Positions 63,438-64,000 of a DNA stretch of 64,000 bases are shown in pieces. The stretch is from Paenibacillus sp. HGH0039 (GTDB lineage: Bacteria; Bacillota; Bacilli; Paenibacillales; NBRC-103111). The notes under the pieces were generated by a model. That model was given only the letters and a program-made list of their open reading frames with translations. It was not told where the DNA came from and did not search any database. A program made the position numbers and the translations under genes. The stretch is from NCBI RefSeq assembly GCF_000411255.1, contig NZ_KE150412.1, positions 425,609 to 489,608 on the forward strand, in the 5' to 3' direction. Positions within the stretch are counted from its first letter, which is position 1. Every line of letters starts with the position of its first letter.

Positions 63438-63836
63438 TTGCCGACATTCGATAACGTACAGGTGACAGGCAGTCAGACAATCGGACAGGATCTTCAGGTG
63501 AACGGCAATGAGACAGTCGGTTCGCATCTGAACGTGAATGGAAATCAGACAATCGCCGGCAGTCTGCAGGTGAACGGCAGCGAAACGGTCTTAAACCACC
63601 TGGCTGCGGGCGGAACGATTACGGCCGGCGGAAGCATTCGTGCGGTCGCACAAGTGGGAGCGCTCAACCAGCCTACACTGCCGGTCAGTATTCCTTCCGT
63701 TCAACAGGTACGGTACTATAATCCCGGCGTTCTGAATCAGCCCGGGCTGCTGTTAACGGGTACGGACGGCCTGGCCTACGTCCTGTTCGTCGATGTGAGC
63801 AGCGGCACGCCCAGCCTAGCCATCCAGAAAGCTTAA
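63438..63836 (+). CDS. short protein with 12-residue VNGxxT repeats, probable spore-surface protein
   Basis: A 132-residue protein. Residues about 7-65 contain five tandem 12-residue units of the type VNGNQTIxxxLQ, suggesting a beta-solenoid or trimeric stalk. A distinct C-terminal half follows (SVQQVRYYNPGVLNQPGLLL, YVLFVDVSSGTPSLAIQ), perhaps a cap domain. A TTG at 63438 (MPTFDNVQ) with GAGAG upstream is preferred; a TTG seven codons earlier is an alternative. No signal peptide. Its divergence from CgeB- and WbsX-like genes suggests a glycosylated spore-surface filament, an inference. Confidence 0.75.
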   Translation: MPTFDNVQVTGSQTIGQDLQVNGNETVGSHLNVNGNQTIAGSLQVNGSETVLNHLAAGGTITAGGSIRAVAQVGALNQPTLPVSIPSVQQVRYYNPGVLNQPGLLLTGTDGLAYVLFVDVSSGTPSLAIQKA

Positions 63837-63902
63837 AAACCGGTGGTCCGTTCCCGCCCTGCCCTTCCCGGCTGTTAGGATCTGAGCTGCCCCGGTTTCC
63901 TC

Positions 63903-63937
63903 AAAAAAAAGAAAGGCTGCCGTTTCCGGCAGCCTTT
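63903..63937 (-). terminator. terminator near the right edge
   Basis: Stem AAAGGCTGCCG / CGGCAGCCTTT with a four-base loop. The eight A before it give a T run on the minus strand, matching the minus-strand gene ending at 63959. It may also stop the plus-strand gene ending at 63836. Confidence 0.85.
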
Positions 63938-63958
63938 ACCTATGAATCCCATCGGCGA

Positions 63959-64000
63959 TTAGTTAGGGAGTGTCGCCTGATATTCTGTCCAAAGCGTATT
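63959..64000 (-). CDS. 3' end of a gene entering from the right edge
   Basis: An open minus-strand frame ends in TAA at 63959 and reads NTLWTEYQATLPN before the stop. A strong terminator follows 22 bases later, which supports a real gene end. Thirteen codons are too few to name the product. Confidence 0.5.
   Translation of the reverse strand, partial: NTLWTEYQATLPN

Overview
The window looks like chromosome of a spore-forming, Gram-positive Paenibacillaceae bacterium (Paenibacillus or a close relative). Supporting signs are the strong AGGAGG ribosome-binding sites, the moderately GC-rich coding sequence, the Lpl/Ytc-type sugar ABC transporters paired with YesM/YesN two-component systems, an LPXTG protein with a class D sortase, and CgeB-like spore-surface genes. 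No tRNA, rRNA, CRISPR array, insertion sequence or prophage was seen.

Layout. 1-7.4 kb: a sugar-import cluster with two permeases on the minus strand, divergent from a YesM-type kinase, a YesN-type regulator and a lipoprotein binding protein. 7.5-10.3 kb: orphan genes, including one unknown small protein and one unknown secreted protein. 10.5-15.5 kb: an iron block under Fur control, with a YcgT-like ferredoxin reductase divergent from a four-gene siderophore importer; a second Fur-controlled binding protein lies apart at 29.3 kb. 15.8-20.3 kb: a class D sortase and a large LPQTG adhesin. 20.7-25.3 kb: a SARP/BTAD-type response regulator divergent from a hybrid kinase with two different kinase cores. 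25.3-29.1 kb: a YdcZ-Crp-YdcZ operon and acetyl-CoA synthetase. 30.5-38.8 kb: small metabolic and resistance genes (double GNAT, UvrA2-like ABC ATPase, two VOC proteins, DUF1772, arylamine N-acetyltransferase), a fragment of a P450 BM3-like reductase, and a cupin with a Tyr/Gln/Asn-rich tail.

39-53.7 kb is a coherent polysaccharide-utilisation locus, all on the minus strand: two permeases, a binding lipoprotein, YesN and YesM regulators, a large secreted PL6-type lyase, an SGNH hydrolase, a short-chain dehydrogenase and a heparinase II/III-type lyase without a signal peptide. Together these could sense and import uronate-rich oligosaccharides (alginate or glycosaminoglycan), cleave them outside and inside the cell, and reduce the product. 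The exact substrate is inferred.

53.9-60.5 kb: a small helix-hairpin-helix protein with a tandem-domain MerR regulator, a secreted DUF4855 protein carrying cohesin-like and dockerin modules, a beta-propeller protein and an AA10 lytic polysaccharide monooxygenase. Both secreted enzymes have cre-like sites just upstream, which suggests CcpA control. 61-64 kb: a WbsX-like and a CgeB-like glycosyltransferase next to a protein built of 12-residue repeats, probably for the spore surface. Genes run off both edges.
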